Counted from the stretch's first letter, positions 9,365 through 19,782 are shown. The stretch: DNA of 64,000 bases from an uncultured Lachnospiraceae bacterium (GCA_947643615.1 CANRWO010000005.1:1-64000), one strand, 5' to 3'. Numbers and translations: made by a program. Notes: a model not told the origin generated them from the sequence alone.

Positions 9365-10450
9365 TTATTTCCGGTTTTCCGCCTCGAACTTCTTCATGAA
9401 CTGAACCAGCTTCTCCACACCTTCGATGGGCATTGCATTATAAATACTTGCCCGCATGCCCCCTACGCTTCTGTGGCCTTTCAGGTTCTCAAACCCGGCC
9501 TCTTTGGCTTCCTTTACAAACTTGGCATCCAGCTCCTCGTCGCCGGTCACAAAAGGCACGTTCATGAGGGAGCGATCCTCCTTGCGGACAGTGCCCTTAA
9601 ACAGGCTGCTTTCGTCCAGAAAGTCGTACAGGATCTTGGCCTTCTTTTCGTTGTACTCCTTCATGGCAGCCAATCCGCCTTTTGCTTTCAACCACTTGAA
9701 CACCTTGCCGCAGATGTAGATTCCGTATGCGGGAGGGGTATTATACAAAGAGTCATTATCGGAATGCGTCTTGTATTTCAGCATGGTGGGCGTGCCGGGA
9801 AGCACATCCTCGGTGATCAGGTCTTCACGGATAATAACAATCACAACGCCGGCGGGCCCGATATTCTTCTGTACGCCGCCGTAAATCACCCCATACTTGG
9901 TCACATCCACAGGCTCGGACAGGAAGCAGCTGGAAACATCGGCTACCAGGGTCTTTCCTTTGGTGTTGGGTAATGTCTTAAACTTTGTTCCGTAAATGGT
10001 ATTGTTTTCACAGATATATACATAGTCTGCATCCTCGCTGACCGGCAGGTCGGAGCAGTCGGGGATATAAGAAAAGGTCTGATCCTCGGAGGAAGCGATC
10101 TTATTCGCCTTGCCGTAAATGCAGGCTTCCTGATATGCTTTCTTCGCCCACTGGCCCGTAACGATATAATCCGCCACCTTATTCTTCATCAGGTTCATGG
10201 GGATCATTGCAAACTGCTGGCTGGCGCCGCCCTGCAGGAACAGTACCTTATAATTATCCGGAATATTCATCAGATCCCTCAGGTCAGCTTCCGCCTCTTT
10301 AATAATAGTGTCGTAAGCTTTGGACCGATGGCTCATCTCCATAACGGACATGCCCGTTCCTTTGTAATCCAGCATTTCCTCGGCTGCTTCTCTCAGTACC
10401 TCTTCAGGAAGAACCGCAGGGCCTGCGGAAAAATTATACACTCTGGACAT
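9365..10450 (-). CDS. serC: Phosphoserine aminotransferase
   Basis: This PLP enzyme converts 3-phosphohydroxypyruvate and glutamate to O-phosphoserine. The 361-residue length and the N-terminus YNFSAGPAVLPEEVL are standard for SerC. The PLP lysine lies in GGVQKNIGPAG, and the C-terminus has the family segment GHRSVGGMRASIYNAM. AGGAGG stands 8 nt before the ATG. It is the first gene of the serC-serA unit, with a clear promoter upstream. No serB-type phosphatase is seen in the window. Confidence 0.97.
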   Translation of the reverse strand: MSRVYNFSAGPAVLPEEVLREAAEEMLDYKGTGMSVMEMSHRSKAYDTIIKEAEADLRDLMNIPDNYKVLFLQGGASQQFAMIPMNLMKNKVADYIVTGQWAKKAYQEACIYGKANKIASSEDQTFSYIPDCSDLPVSEDADYVYICENNTIYGTKFKTLPNTKGKTLVADVSSCFLSEPVDVTKYGVIYGGVQKNIGPAGVVIVIIREDLITEDVLPGTPTMLKYKTHSDNDSLYNTPPAYGIYICGKVFKWLKAKGGLAAMKEYNEKKAKILYDFLDESSLFKGTVRKEDRSLMNVPFVTGDEELDAKFVKEAKEAGFENLKGHRSVGGMRASIYNAMPIEGVEKLVQFMKKFEAENRK

Positions 10451-10509
10451 TTCATAATCCTCCTCAACTTTAAGTATATACGGCTAAAACTGTTTCAGAA
10501 CATAGGTAT

Positions 10510-10538
10510 AGAATAATCTCTTCCTTCACTTTAGTCAA
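10510..10538 (-). promoter_or_regulatory. Promoter of serC-serA
   Basis: The minus-strand -35 TTGACT (10538-10533) and -10 TATTCT (10515-10510) have a 17-bp spacer. Transcription would begin about 50 nt before the serC start codon. No riboswitch-like fold was recognised in this short leader. Confidence 0.75.
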
Positions 10539-10555
10539 CTACATTGTTAAATTTT

Positions 10556-11956
10556 TTAATAAAACATGACAACCGGCGTGCCGATTTCCACCGAGTCATA
10601 CAATTGTGACATGATCTCCGTAGGCGTATTGATACAGCCGTGGGACCCGTTGGTCTTATAGATCTCACCGCCGAATTCCGAACGCCAGCTGGCGTCGTGG
10701 ATCCCGATGGCACCCTTTACGGGCACCCAGTATTTCACCGGGGAAGCATAACCCTGCCCCCGAAGCACTCTATTCCGCTGCTTGTTGTAGACAAAGTTAA
10801 CTCCCTGGGGCGTACCCATCCTCCGGCCGGTATTTCCCGTTACGATATCTGTTTCAAGGACAAGCTCGCCGTCTTCATAATAGTACATTTTCTGGTCGGT
10901 CATATCCACCTCGATATAGGTATCGCCGATATCGTTCCTGCCCCGCACCAACCCCTGATGCAAATATGCCGGGATATGGATTTCTTCCCTTTTTTCCTCC
11001 AGGGCCTCCGTCAGATAGGCAAACTCCGCCTCCTGGTCGATGGCGGTGCCGTAAGTGCCGTTCCCCGGCACCTGTATGATGTCCCCCCTGGTACTCTGGA
11101 AACTGATCTCTTTTCCGTAAGTATCATATTCCTCCGCCAGCCGGCCGATAAATGCCCTGATGCGCTCCGGGTCAACCACCGGTTCCCCGTCCCCGTCCAA
11201 AAGAGGCAGGCCGGACTGGTCCACTGTCAGAAATCCCGCCGAAACGCTTCCCTGCAAAGGGATCTCCTGGTCACCCATGTCATAGACAATGCCACATTGC
11301 TGGAACGCTTCCACTTTCTCCCAAAGAGTAAGCATATTCAACTGCTTTGCCGTGGGAGGAAGGTCATAAACACAACCCGATTGCACCATATCAACTTCAT
11401 AGCTGCCGTCAGAAACGCTTTCCAGGACACACCGGAAAAAAAGCTCCCTGTCAAGCCTGTGCTCTAACCCGTTCTCCAGCTGCCAACCGTCCGTCTCCGA
11501 AAAACGAATCTGCACATCCTCCCTAACAGCCGCCTCCCGCTGCACAGGCTCCAGCTCACTGAGCAGCTGCCGCAGCATATCCTCGTCAAAAAAAGAATCC
11601 GGGAGCAGCTCATGGCTTCGCTGTGTCATGATATTTTCCATCCAGGACAGCGGATCCTGCTGACGGATAAAGGTTTCCAAAGGCTTTGTATAGTCTGCCC
11701 TGTAACCGGTCTCACTAAGGTCAACAGGCCAAATATTCCCCTCCTCGTCCAGAATACGGACGACAGGAGCCTCCGCCCTGGCAGTAAGCTCCTGATTCAC
11801 CTCTTCCACAGATTTTCCTGTGCAGTAGACACCGTTTATCCATGTATTGACCGGAAAATTATTTCGGTAATAAAGCGCCAGAAGAAAAAACGCTGTCACC
11901 GCAAGAAACAATCCAAACAAGAGAAATTTAACCAAAAACCGACGTAATTTCTTCAT
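10556..11956 (-). CDS. L,D-transpeptidase (YkuD family), membrane anchored
   Basis: The protein cross-links or remodels peptidoglycan outside the cell. It has 466 residues: a short basic N-terminus, one membrane helix (about 8-30), a long extracellular region of the peptidoglycan-binding-4 type, and a C-terminal YkuD domain. The catalytic motif is complete: IGIHDASW and SHGCINTP, with the nucleophilic Cys near residue 442. The start ATG has GGGAT 6 nt upstream. It lies between the ilv/leu genes and serC on the same strand with about 100-140 bp on each side, so it is probably its own unit. Confidence 0.93.
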   Translation of the reverse strand: MKKLRRFLVKFLLFGLFLAVTAFFLLALYYRNNFPVNTWINGVYCTGKSVEEVNQELTARAEAPVVRILDEEGNIWPVDLSETGYRADYTKPLETFIRQQDPLSWMENIMTQRSHELLPDSFFDEDMLRQLLSELEPVQREAAVREDVQIRFSETDGWQLENGLEHRLDRELFFRCVLESVSDGSYEVDMVQSGCVYDLPPTAKQLNMLTLWEKVEAFQQCGIVYDMGDQEIPLQGSVSAGFLTVDQSGLPLLDGDGEPVVDPERIRAFIGRLAEEYDTYGKEISFQSTRGDIIQVPGNGTYGTAIDQEAEFAYLTEALEEKREEIHIPAYLHQGLVRGRNDIGDTYIEVDMTDQKMYYYEDGELVLETDIVTGNTGRRMGTPQGVNFVYNKQRNRVLRGQGYASPVKYWVPVKGAIGIHDASWRSEFGGEIYKTNGSHGCINTPTEIMSQLYDSVEIGTPVVMFY

Positions 11957-12098
11957 GTCAAATCCCTATTACTGCGTTCTCCGTTTCGCAAAGCCATGTA
12001 TGGCTTACGGCTTTTCGAATTTCCCATTATTTTATGCCAGGACCTTCTGTCTGTGAACGATTGGCCCCATGGCATAATCGGGAATCCCCCTGGCACAC

Positions 12099-13769
12099 TC
12101 ACTTCAGGTCGTCCCCGTCAAACACTTCGGCAATGGGCGCACCTGCGGGAACCATAGGGAACACCTTGTCATCCTCTGGAATCATACATTCAATCAAGAC
12201 AGGCTCTTTCCAGTCAATGGCTTTCCGGATGGCAGGCTCCACCTCTTCCTTTGTTGTCACGCGGATGGCCTTGCAGCCGAGGCCTTCCGCCACTTTACAG
12301 AAATCCACTTTATCGTTTAGTACCGTCTGGGAATACCGTTTTCCGTAAAACAGGGTCTGCCACTGGCGGACCATTCCCAGTACATGATTGTTAATGACCA
12401 CTTGGATGATGGGAATATTATATCTGCTTGCCGTGGCAAGCTCATTCATATTCATACGGAAGCAGCCGTCTCCTGCAATATTGATACAAATCTTATCAGG
12501 CTGCCCTACCTGCGCCCCGATGCAGGCGCCAAGTCCGTATCCCATGGTGCCGAGCCCGCCTGAAGAGAGAAATGTGCGGGGTTTGGTGTAGTGATAATAC
12601 TGTGCCGCCCACATCTGGTGCTGCCCTACATCAGTAGTGATCAACGCCTCCCCTTTGGTCACCTTATCAATGGTCTCAATCACATACGGGCAGGAAAGCT
12701 GCCCATTATCATACTTCAAAGGGAATTTTTCTTTGAGCTCCCTCACCCTCTTCATCCAATCGCTGTGGTCCTGCTGTCCCAGGTTTTTGTTCAAAACCTG
12801 CAGGATCCGTTTCAAATCACCAATCAGGCTGGCATCTACGCGGATATTTTTGTTGATCTCCGCGGGGTCGATATCAATATGCACAATCCTTGCCTTTTCA
12901 GCAAATTTCCTGGGGTTGCCAATCACACGGTCAGAAAACCTGGCGCCCAGGGCGATCAGGAGATCGCATTCACTCACGCCCAGGTTGGAGGCTTTTGTGC
13001 CGTGCATGCCGATCATTCCTGTATAGCGGTCACTGTTTCCGTCAAAGCCACCCTTGCCCATCAGTGTATCACACACAGGCGAATCGATCCGCTCCGCAAA
13101 CTCCGCCACCTCATCGCATGCCTCTGAGAGAATGGCTCCCCCGCCAAGATAAATAAAGGGTTTCTTTGCCTCCCTGATATACGCTTCCACCTTCTCAAAA
13201 TCTTCCGGGGATGAAATGATATCCCTTTCATTCTGGGTTACCCCGCAAGGCGTATACTCGCAGACTGCCGCCGTCACATCCTTGGTAATATCCACCAGCA
13301 CAGGGCCGGGGCGTCCCGATCTGGCGATAGCAAACGCCTTCCTCAGGATGCCTGCCAGTTCCTCCACATTCTTCACGATAAAACTGTGCTTAGTGATAGG
13401 CATGGCAACACCTGCAATGTCCACCTCCTGGAAACTGTCTTTTCCCAGCATTGGCAGCGTCACATTCGCCGTAATGGCAACCATGGGGACGGAATCCATA
13501 TAAGCGGTAGCGATACCTGTCACCAGGTTCGTAGCGCCGGGTCCGCTGGTAGCCATGCAGACACCCACCCTGCCTGTGGCGCGGGCATAGCCGTCCGCCG
13601 CATGGGCGGCTCCCTGCTCATGGCTGGTCAAAATATGGCGAATCTCACTGCTATGTTTATAAAGAGCGTCATAAATGTTCAGAATGGATCCTCCGGGATA
13701 ACCGAATACGGTATCCACCCCCTGCTCCTTCAGGCACTCCACAACAATTTCAGAACCGTTCAACTGCAT
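12099..13769 (-). CDS. ilvB: Acetolactate synthase, large subunit
   Basis: This is a thiamine-diphosphate and FAD enzyme that joins pyruvate with pyruvate or 2-oxobutyrate, the first common step to valine, leucine and isoleucine. The family N-terminus is seen (VFGYPGGSILNIYDAL, then the catalytic Glu in SHEQGAAHAADGYAR). The ThDP site appears as GDGCFRMNMNELATA. The start at 13769 is set by GGAGG 8 nt upstream; two earlier in-frame starts overlap or precede that site. It is the last gene of leuB-ilvD-ilvB. No regulatory subunit (ilvN) or ilvC is in the window. Confidence 0.96.
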   Translation of the reverse strand: MQLNGSEIVVECLKEQGVDTVFGYPGGSILNIYDALYKHSSEIRHILTSHEQGAAHAADGYARATGRVGVCMATSGPGATNLVTGIATAYMDSVPMVAITANVTLPMLGKDSFQEVDIAGVAMPITKHSFIVKNVEELAGILRKAFAIARSGRPGPVLVDITKDVTAAVCEYTPCGVTQNERDIISSPEDFEKVEAYIREAKKPFIYLGGGAILSEACDEVAEFAERIDSPVCDTLMGKGGFDGNSDRYTGMIGMHGTKASNLGVSECDLLIALGARFSDRVIGNPRKFAEKARIVHIDIDPAEINKNIRVDASLIGDLKRILQVLNKNLGQQDHSDWMKRVRELKEKFPLKYDNGQLSCPYVIETIDKVTKGEALITTDVGQHQMWAAQYYHYTKPRTFLSSGGLGTMGYGLGACIGAQVGQPDKICINIAGDGCFRMNMNELATASRYNIPIIQVVINNHVLGMVRQWQTLFYGKRYSQTVLNDKVDFCKVAEGLGCKAIRVTTKEEVEPAIRKAIDWKEPVLIECMIPEDDKVFPMVPAGAPIAEVFDGDDLK

Positions 13770-13821
13770 TTGCATATCCTCCATCACAAGTTTGGCCCTT
13801 AAAGGCTCCTACAAAACCGTC

Positions 13822-15495
13822 TTATTTGCCCTGTATTTCCAATATGGCCCCTCTGTTGCCGCTGGTGACCATTTTCTCATACCTGGACAGATAGCCGGTT
13901 GTTACCTTAGGTTCTCTGAGCTGCCACTTTTTTGCCCGCTCCGACATTTCTTCCTCGGAAACTTTTACATCCAAAGTGAGCTGGGGAATATTGATACTGA
14001 TGATATCCCCTTCTTCCACCAAAGCGATAGGCCCCCCAACCGCCGCCTCCGGGGACACATGGCCGATGGAGGCGCCTCTGGACGCGCCGGAGAAACGCCC
14101 GTCCGTGATCAGGGCCACACTGGAGCCAAGTCCCATGCCTGCAATAGCGGAAGTGGGATTCAGCATTTCACGCATGCCGGGGCCTCCTTTGGGGCCTTCA
14201 TACCGGATCACAACCACGTCTCCTGCGACAATCCTGCCGCCCTTGATTGCCTCAATGGCATCCTCCTCACAGTCAAAGACCCTGGCAGGTCCTTCATGCA
14301 CCATCATTTCTTCCACCACTGCGGAGCGCTTTACCACAGACCCGTCAGGCGCAAGGTTTCCCTTCAGTACGGCAAGTCCGCCTGTCTTACTGTATGGATT
14401 GTCCACGGTACGGATAACCTCAGGGTTCCGGTTTACGGCGTTTGCGATATTTTCTCCAATGGTTTTTCCGGTAACCGTCATACAATCCGTATGCAGCAAA
14501 CCGATATCCGCCAGTTCTTTCATTACCGCATATACGCCGCCTGCCTCATTTAAGTCTTCCATGTAAGTAGGGCCGGCCGGCGCCAGATGGCACAGGTTAG
14601 GCGTCTTTTCACTGATAGGGTTGGCAAAGCTGATATCAAAGTCAAAGCCGATCTCATGGGCAATGGCAGGCAGATGCAGCATGGAATTTGTGGAGCATCC
14701 CAATGCCATATCCACTGTCAGTGCATTCATAATGGCATCTTTCGTGATAATGTCACGGGCACGGATACCCTGGCGGAGCATTTCCATCACTGCCATACCG
14801 GCATGCTTTGCCAGTTTGATCCTTTCGGAATATACCGCGGGAATGGTGCCGTTCCCGCCAAGTCCCATACCCAGCGCCTCTGTCAGGCAGTTCATGGAAT
14901 TGGCTGTATACATGCCGGAGCAGGAACCGCAGGTAGGGCAGACCTTGTTCTCGAATTCGGTCACATCCTCCTCCGTCATTGTCCCTGCCGCATAGGAGCC
15001 AACCGCCTCAAACATGGAGGAAAGGCTTCTCTTCTGTCCTTTTACATGGCCTGCCAGCATAGGGCCGCCGGACACAAATACGGTGGGGAGGTTTAACCTG
15101 GCCGCCGCCATCAAGAGCCCCGGCACATTCTTGTCACAGTTAGGCACCATCACAAGGGCGTCAAATTGGTGGGCAAGCGCCATACATTCGGTAGAATCCG
15201 CTATCAGGTCACGGGTCACCAGGGAATATTTCATGCCGATGTGCCCCATGGCAATGCCGTCACAGACCGCAATGGCAGGGAACACCACCGGAACGCCGCC
15301 GGCTTCGGCCACACCCAGCTTCACGGCATCCACGATTTTATCGATGTTCATATGGCCGGGAACGATCTCGTTGTAGGAGCTTACGATACCCACCATCGGT
15401 TTCTTCATTTCCTCTGCGGTAAACCCCAACGCATTGAAAAGGCTTCTCGCCGGAGCCTGCTGCATACCGGCTCTCGCATTATCACTTGTCATCAT
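13822..15495 (-). CDS. ilvD: Dihydroxy-acid dehydratase
   Basis: This iron-sulfur enzyme makes the 2-oxo acid precursors of valine and isoleucine. At about 557 residues it has standard length. Iron-sulfur ligands are visible in PNCDKNVPG and in [17 protein letters not shown], and the C-terminal half has SDGRFSG-type residues ([11 protein letters not shown]) and IGHVSPEAA. The start is placed at 15495, where GGAGG lies 8 nt upstream; the ATG at 15510 would include that site inside the coding region. Gaps to leuB (about 70 bp) and ilvB (52 bp) fit one transcript. Confidence 0.97.
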   Translation of the reverse strand: MMTSDNARAGMQQAPARSLFNALGFTAEEMKKPMVGIVSSYNEIVPGHMNIDKIVDAVKLGVAEAGGVPVVFPAIAVCDGIAMGHIGMKYSLVTRDLIADSTECMALAHQFDALVMVPNCDKNVPGLLMAAARLNLPTVFVSGGPMLAGHVKGQKRSLSSMFEAVGSYAAGTMTEEDVTEFENKVCPTCGSCSGMYTANSMNCLTEALGMGLGGNGTIPAVYSERIKLAKHAGMAVMEMLRQGIRARDIITKDAIMNALTVDMALGCSTNSMLHLPAIAHEIGFDFDISFANPISEKTPNLCHLAPAGPTYMEDLNEAGGVYAVMKELADIGLLHTDCMTVTGKTIGENIANAVNRNPEVIRTVDNPYSKTGGLAVLKGNLAPDGSVVKRSAVVEEMMVHEGPARVFDCEEDAIEAIKGGRIVAGDVVVIRYEGPKGGPGMREMLNPTSAIAGMGLGSSVALITDGRFSGASRGASIGHVSPEAAVGGPIALVEEGDIISINIPQLTLDVKVSEEEMSERAKKWQLREPKVTTGYLSRYEKMVTSGNRGAILEIQGK

Positions 15496-15565
15496 ATACT
15501 TTTCCTCCATATCATTTATACTCTAAAAACCCCGGGAAGCAATTTTGCAATCAAGCCTTCCCTGG

Positions 15566-16651
15566 TCAGGCAATCCGCTCTGCCAGCAGGTCACCCATCT
15601 CACTGCAGCCTACTTTCTTACACCCCTGGGACATAATATCCCCGGTGCGGTAGCCGTCCGCCAGTACCTGTTTCACCGCCTTCTCGATAGCGTCCGCTTC
15701 CCGATCCAGGTCAAAGCTGTAACGCAGCATCATGGACGCGCTTAAGACAGTGGCAATGGGGTTCGCTATATCCTGCCCTGCAATATCCGGCGCAGAACCG
15801 TGGCTTGGCTCATAAAGTCCGAACTTACTGTCATTTAAGCTGGCGCTTGCCAGCATACCGATAGACCCGGTGACCATGCTGGCCTCATCCGACAGAATAT
15901 CCCCAAACATATTTTCCGTAAGGATCACGTCAAACTGTGCAGGGTCCTTCACCAGCTGCATGGCGCAGTTGTCCACCAGCATATGCTCCAGAACCACATC
16001 CGGATAGTCCTTGGCCACTTCCTCCACAACTTTCCTCCAGAGGCGGGAAGAATCCAGCACGTTGGCCTTGTCCACGCTGGTCACTTTCTTACGGCGTTTC
16101 CTGGCAATGTCGAATCCCTTGACGGCAATACGCCTGATCTCATTCTCATCATAAGTCAGGGTGTCGATGGCTTTCATCACACCGTTCTCCTCCACCGTCC
16201 TGCGCTCGCCAAAATACAGGCCGCCGGTGAGCTCCCGCATAATCATCATATCAAAACCGGCCCTGCTGATCTCCTCTTTCAGGGGACAAGCTCCCGCAAG
16301 CTCTTCATAGAGGATTGCCGGACGCAGATTGGCAAAAAGGTTCAAGGCTTTCCTTATGGCTAACAGACCTGCTTCCGGCCTTAAATTGGGCGGCAGCTTA
16401 TACCAGGGGGATGTGGTGGTATCTCCGCCGATAGAACCCATCAGCACGGCATCCGCTGCTTTTGCTTTGGCCACAGCCTCCTCTGTCAGGGGAACTCCGT
16501 ACGCATCAATGGAAGCGCCGCCCATAAGGATATCCTCATATACCATTTTGTGCCCATAGGCATCCGCTGTTTTGTCCAGTACCTTTTTGGCCTCTCTTAT
16601 GATCTCCGGCCCAATCCCGTCCCCGGGAATACATGTAATGTGAAGTTCCAT
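15566..16651 (-). CDS. leuB: 3-Isopropylmalate dehydrogenase
   Basis: The enzyme catalyses NAD-dependent oxidative decarboxylation of 3-isopropylmalate in leucine synthesis. The 361-residue protein starts [17 protein letters not shown] and contains [13 protein letters not shown], the family's substrate-binding segment, and the metal-binding region [13 protein letters not shown]. The start at 16651 has GAGG 6 nt upstream, inside a 65-nt leader repeated before the DUF1292 gene. It is the first gene of leuB-ilvD-ilvB. leuA and leuCD are not in this window. Confidence 0.96.
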   Translation of the reverse strand: MELHITCIPGDGIGPEIIREAKKVLDKTADAYGHKMVYEDILMGGASIDAYGVPLTEEAVAKAKAADAVLMGSIGGDTTTSPWYKLPPNLRPEAGLLAIRKALNLFANLRPAILYEELAGACPLKEEISRAGFDMMIMRELTGGLYFGERRTVEENGVMKAIDTLTYDENEIRRIAVKGFDIARKRRKKVTSVDKANVLDSSRLWRKVVEEVAKDYPDVVLEHMLVDNCAMQLVKDPAQFDVILTENMFGDILSDEASMVTGSIGMLASASLNDSKFGLYEPSHGSAPDIAGQDIANPIATVLSASMMLRYSFDLDREADAIEKAVKQVLADGYRTGDIMSQGCKKVGCSEMGDLLAERIA

Positions 16652-16655
16652 ATTA

Positions 16656-16720
16656 ATCCTCATTTCTGCGCTGCCCTTAACCTATAAGCGACTTTGTGGC
16701 ATGCAGCGCGCAGACACAAA
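16656..16720 (-). repeat. 65-nt leader element, copy A (before leuB)
   Basis: Read on the minus strand the element runs from TTTGTG at 16720 to AATGAGGAT at 16656, ending in the leuB ribosome binding site. The copy at 25342-25406 matches 59 of 65 positions. One possible hairpin pairs TTTGTG with CACAAA (16720-16693). A competing one pairs CTGCGC-GCTGC with GCAGCGCAG just ahead of the Shine-Dalgarno sequence. Alternative folds directly before a start codon suggest cis regulation, but mobile-repeat origin is also possible. Confidence 0.7.
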
Positions 16721-16846
16721 TCACTGTGTGAAAAAACGTTCTGATCTGTATTTTCCTTCAATCCCGCGTGATACTCCCCACTCCCCGAAAACACTCTGAT
16801 ATCTGCCCTCCGGGAAGCAGTATTCCGCCGGGCACCACTTCATCTT

Positions 16847-16875
16847 ATCATACATGAAACAACGACAAATTTCAA
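16847..16875 (-). promoter_or_regulatory. Promoter of leuB-ilvD-ilvB
   Basis: The -35 TTGAAA (16875-16870) and -10 TATGAT (16852-16847) are separated by 17 bp on the minus strand. The transcript leader before leuB is about 190 nt, long enough for an attenuator. I did not find a T-box core or a leucine-rich leader peptide in it. The gene-free stretch 16652-17021 holds this promoter, the 65-nt element and the yajC terminator. Confidence 0.75.
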
Positions 16876-16947
16876 CCCGATAATAGAATGTATCAATCAA
16901 TGGATCATAGATTAAATCCATCAAACCCGGGCCCAAAAGGTTTGCGC

Positions 16948-16982
16948 AAAAAAGGGCAGCGCCCTGTGTAGCACTGCCCTTT
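16948..16982 (-). terminator. Terminator after yajC
   Basis: The stem pairs AAGGGCAGTGC with GCGCTGCCCTT around an 8-nt loop and is followed by TTTT on the minus strand. It lies about 40 bp after the yajC stop and closes the vanY-tgt-yajC unit, just upstream of the leuB promoter. Confidence 0.9.
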
Positions 16983-17021
16983 ACCGCATTTACCATATAA
17001 AACAAGACCCGCGCCTGACGG

Positions 17022-17345
17022 TCAGTTTGCGTCCGGCTTTTCCACCCGGCTGATTGCCGACTTTTCCATGGGGATACGGCAATTTTTGTTATTGCCGAAT
17101 TCTACAATAACCGTATCATCCGATATGTCGATCACAATGCCGTAAAAGCCGGATGTGGTGCACACACAGTCCCCCACTTCCAGCGACGACAGCATAGCAG
17201 CCAGCCTCTTCTTCTCCTTGCTCTGGGGTCTCATAAAGAAAAACCACATTGCCGCGATCAATACGCCGTACACCAACACCATGCCCAAGATTCCTGCTGT
17301 CCCGCCTGCAGCCGCCATCTCTGCTTCCGTCAATAAAATTCCCAT
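17022..17345 (-). CDS. yajC: Preprotein translocase accessory subunit YajC
   Basis: This is a small membrane partner of the SecDF/Sec translocon. It has one N-terminal membrane helix (about residues 18-37) followed by the family signature MRPQSKEKKR and a small beta domain (LEVGDCVCTTSGFYGIV). The protein has about 107 residues. The start at 17345 has GGAGG 4 nt upstream; an earlier in-frame start at 17366 would place that site inside the gene. It follows tgt by 82 bp, the usual tgt-yajC pairing in Firmicutes. Confidence 0.95.
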   Translation of the reverse strand: MGILLTEAEMAAAGGTAGILGMVLVYGVLIAAMWFFFMRPQSKEKKRLAAMLSSLEVGDCVCTTSGFYGIVIDISDDTVIVEFGNNKNCRIPMEKSAISRVEKPDAN

Positions 17346-17427
17346 ATTTCCTCCGTTCCGACGCACTGCGCCTGTCTGTCATTCCAAGGAACAATGATAC
17401 ACAATAATGTAATTTATGGCAAGTACT

Positions 17428-18570
17428 TTATACTTTTTTTATAGAAGCATTCCCCATTTTTTCCAGCTTTTGCTTTTTATATTCCGCAAAGCGGCCGTTA
17501 TCCAGCGCTTCCCTGATCTCTTCCATCATAGTATTGTAAAAATAGAGATTGTGGAGCACACACAGGCGCATACCCAGCATTTCCTTCGCCTTCAGGAGAT
17601 GCCTGATATATGCCCTGGAATACCGCCTGCAAGCCGGGCAGCCGCAACCTTCCTCAATGGGCCGGTGATCCAGCTCGTATTTGGCATTGAACAGGTTGAT
17701 CTTGCCGTAGTTGGTATACAAATGGCCATGCCTGCCGTTCCTGGTGGGATAGACACAGTCGAAAAAGTCAATGCCCCTCTCCACTCCTTCCAGAATATTC
17801 GCAGGAGTGCCCACCCCCATCAGGTACGTAGGCTTGTCCTTGGGCAGGAAGGGAACCACCTCGTCTAAAATATGGTACATTTCCTCATGGGTCTCACCCA
17901 CTGCAAGTCCCCCTACTGCATAACCGTCCAGATCCAGCTCCGAAATCTGCTTTGCATGCTCAATCCTGATATCGTCGTATACCGCGCCCTGATTGATGCC
18001 AAAAAGCAGCTGGTGTCGGTTAATGGTGTCCTCAAGGCCGTTCAGCCTTCCCATCTCCCTCTTACAGCGCTCCAGCCATCTTGTAGTCCTCTCCACGGAT
18101 GCCTTCACATAGCTTCTGTCAGCCTTGCTGGGGGCACATTCATCGAAAGCCATGGCTATGGTGGACGCAAGGTTTGACTGGATCTGCATACTTTCCTCAG
18201 GCCCCATAAAGATCTTGCGCCCATCTATATGGGAGTTAAAATAAACGCCCTCCTCCTTGATTTTGCGCAATCCTGCAAGGGAGAAGACCTGAAACCCGCC
18301 CGAATCCGTTAAAATCGGTTTATCCCAGGACATAAACCTGTGAAGTCCGCCAAGCTGCTTTACCACCCGGTCCCCGGGCCTGACATGGAGATGGTACGTG
18401 TTGGACAATTCCACCTGTGTCTTGATCTGTTCCAAATCTTCCGTGGACACCGCTCCTTTGATAGCGGCAGCGGTACCCACATTCATAAACACGGGTGTCT
18501 GTATCACCCCGTGCACTGTTGTAAGCTCTGCCCGTTTGGCCCTGCCTTCCTGTTTCAGAATACGATACAT
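17428..18570 (-). CDS. tgt: tRNA-guanine transglycosylase
   Basis: This enzyme exchanges the wobble guanine of His, Asp, Asn and Tyr tRNAs for a queuosine precursor. The 380-residue length is normal. Catalytic Asp segments are TDSGGFQVFSL (about residue 90) and the nucleophile in VYPTRNGRHG. The zinc site is CGCPACRR followed by the downstream His in LCVLHNLYFY. The ribosome binding site GGAGG lies in the end of the upstream peptidase gene, whose stop is only 6 bp away, so both are translated from one mRNA. Confidence 0.98.
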   Translation of the reverse strand: MYRILKQEGRAKRAELTTVHGVIQTPVFMNVGTAAAIKGAVSTEDLEQIKTQVELSNTYHLHVRPGDRVVKQLGGLHRFMSWDKPILTDSGGFQVFSLAGLRKIKEEGVYFNSHIDGRKIFMGPEESMQIQSNLASTIAMAFDECAPSKADRSYVKASVERTTRWLERCKREMGRLNGLEDTINRHQLLFGINQGAVYDDIRIEHAKQISELDLDGYAVGGLAVGETHEEMYHILDEVVPFLPKDKPTYLMGVGTPANILEGVERGIDFFDCVYPTRNGRHGHLYTNYGKINLFNAKYELDHRPIEEGCGCPACRRYSRAYIRHLLKAKEMLGMRLCVLHNLYFYNTMMEEIREALDNGRFAEYKKQKLEKMGNASIKKV

Positions 18571-18576
18571 CCCTTA

Positions 18577-19644
18577 TTATTCCTCCCACAACTCATCCCA
18601 GAACTCCTCCAGGGTAATTCCTCTCTCCGTTATCACCGTAGCGGCATCCACCCCTACGTACCGGAAATGCCACGGCTCATAATCAATGCCTGTTATATCT
18701 TCCTTCCCCTTTGGATATCTCAGTATAAAACCATATTTATAGCTGTTCTCCGCCAGCCAGATTCCGGCCGGCGTCTTGGCAAACCCCTCGTCCAGGTTAA
18801 TATAGGAATCCGACACGATATCCAGGGCAAGCCCCAGCCTGTGCTCGCTTGCGGCAGGCACCGCAACAATCCGGCTTCCCAGCTGGTATGCCTCCAAATA
18901 TGACATACCCCGGTTCATATACAGCTTAATCTTTTTGTTGAACAGAACCTCCTGATATGCCAGGTCACGATAGGGGGAGCATATCTGAAGAATGATATCT
19001 TCCTCCTTGGCATCCTGCAGCATATTAAGCAGGTCGTCTATAATACGGGCATCACAATGCATGGTGCCCTTCATCGTCTGAATATCCCCCAGCGGGAACT
19101 CGTATGCATCAGGGATGGACCTCTGTTTATTGATCAGAAGAAGCTTCCAGTCCTCCTTTGAGAATTCTACTGCCTCTCCCGCTGCCGCATGCCCCTCACC
19201 GGTGCCGTTGGGCTGTGTTGCGGCCAGAATGTCAACGGCGCTGTATTTTGCTTCTATCTCCATGCCATGGGAAGTTTCCACTTCCCCCCCTTCCAGCTCT
19301 ATATTCTCATCTTCCAACAATGCCAGTTCTTCCGGATCGATCTTCGTCTCCTCCGCCAGGACAAGGTTCTGTGCCTCCTCAGATACATTATCCAGGTTAA
19401 TGTCATTCTCCCCGCCGGAAATAAACATGGGGAATGAAAAGCTGCTGTAGGCCACAAACAGCAGGCAAGTCATAATAAGCATGGAAAACCGCTTAATATT
19501 TCCTTTTACATAAGCAGCGCCCCGGAACGGCAGGCTGCCCACAAACGATACGGGTTTTATACAGATACGGTAAAAGCTGCCCTTATCCGCAATACTCGCC
19601 ATTTTCTTATGGAATCGTTCTTCCGTCGTCATTTTCGTTTTCAT
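18577..19644 (-). CDS. M15-family D-Ala-D-Ala carboxypeptidase (VanY-like), membrane anchored
   Basis: The protein probably trims cell-wall peptides outside the cell. It has about 355 residues: a cytoplasmic N-terminus of about 45 residues, one membrane helix (about 50-70), an acidic Glu-rich linker, and a C-terminal M15B zinc peptidase domain. Zinc and catalytic residues appear in SEHRLGLALDI and EPWHFRYVG. The start at 19644 has AGGTG 9 nt upstream; the ATG two codons earlier has poorer spacing. It is the first gene of the unit with tgt and yajC and divergent from aroC. Confidence 0.9.
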   Translation of the reverse strand: MKTKMTTEERFHKKMASIADKGSFYRICIKPVSFVGSLPFRGAAYVKGNIKRFSMLIMTCLLFVAYSSFSFPMFISGGENDINLDNVSEEAQNLVLAEETKIDPEELALLEDENIELEGGEVETSHGMEIEAKYSAVDILAATQPNGTGEGHAAAGEAVEFSKEDWKLLLINKQRSIPDAYEFPLGDIQTMKGTMHCDARIIDDLLNMLQDAKEEDIILQICSPYRDLAYQEVLFNKKIKLYMNRGMSYLEAYQLGSRIVAVPAASEHRLGLALDIVSDSYINLDEGFAKTPAGIWLAENSYKYGFILRYPKGKEDITGIDYEPWHFRYVGVDAATVITERGITLEEFWDELWEE

Positions 19645-19782
19645 TTGCATTCACACCTACAATTCAAAGTATGTATATCTATTACAAATACGTAACCATA
19701 ATCTATTTTATCATATCATACTTTTTTCCTATATGCACTATTTTCTTTCAAATTTAATAAAATTGGCAAAATACGAAATCAG

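Noticed and set aside
16656..16845. T-box riboswitch for leuB
   Set aside because: I looked for the AGGGUGG-type antiterminator core and a specifier loop. Only a weak partial match (near 16780) was seen and no terminator hairpin follows it.
16721..17005. 94-codon minus-strand open frame upstream of leuB
   Set aside because: It runs through the yajC terminator and the leuB promoter, has no good start signal and ends just before the 65-nt leader. It is better explained as non-coding leader.
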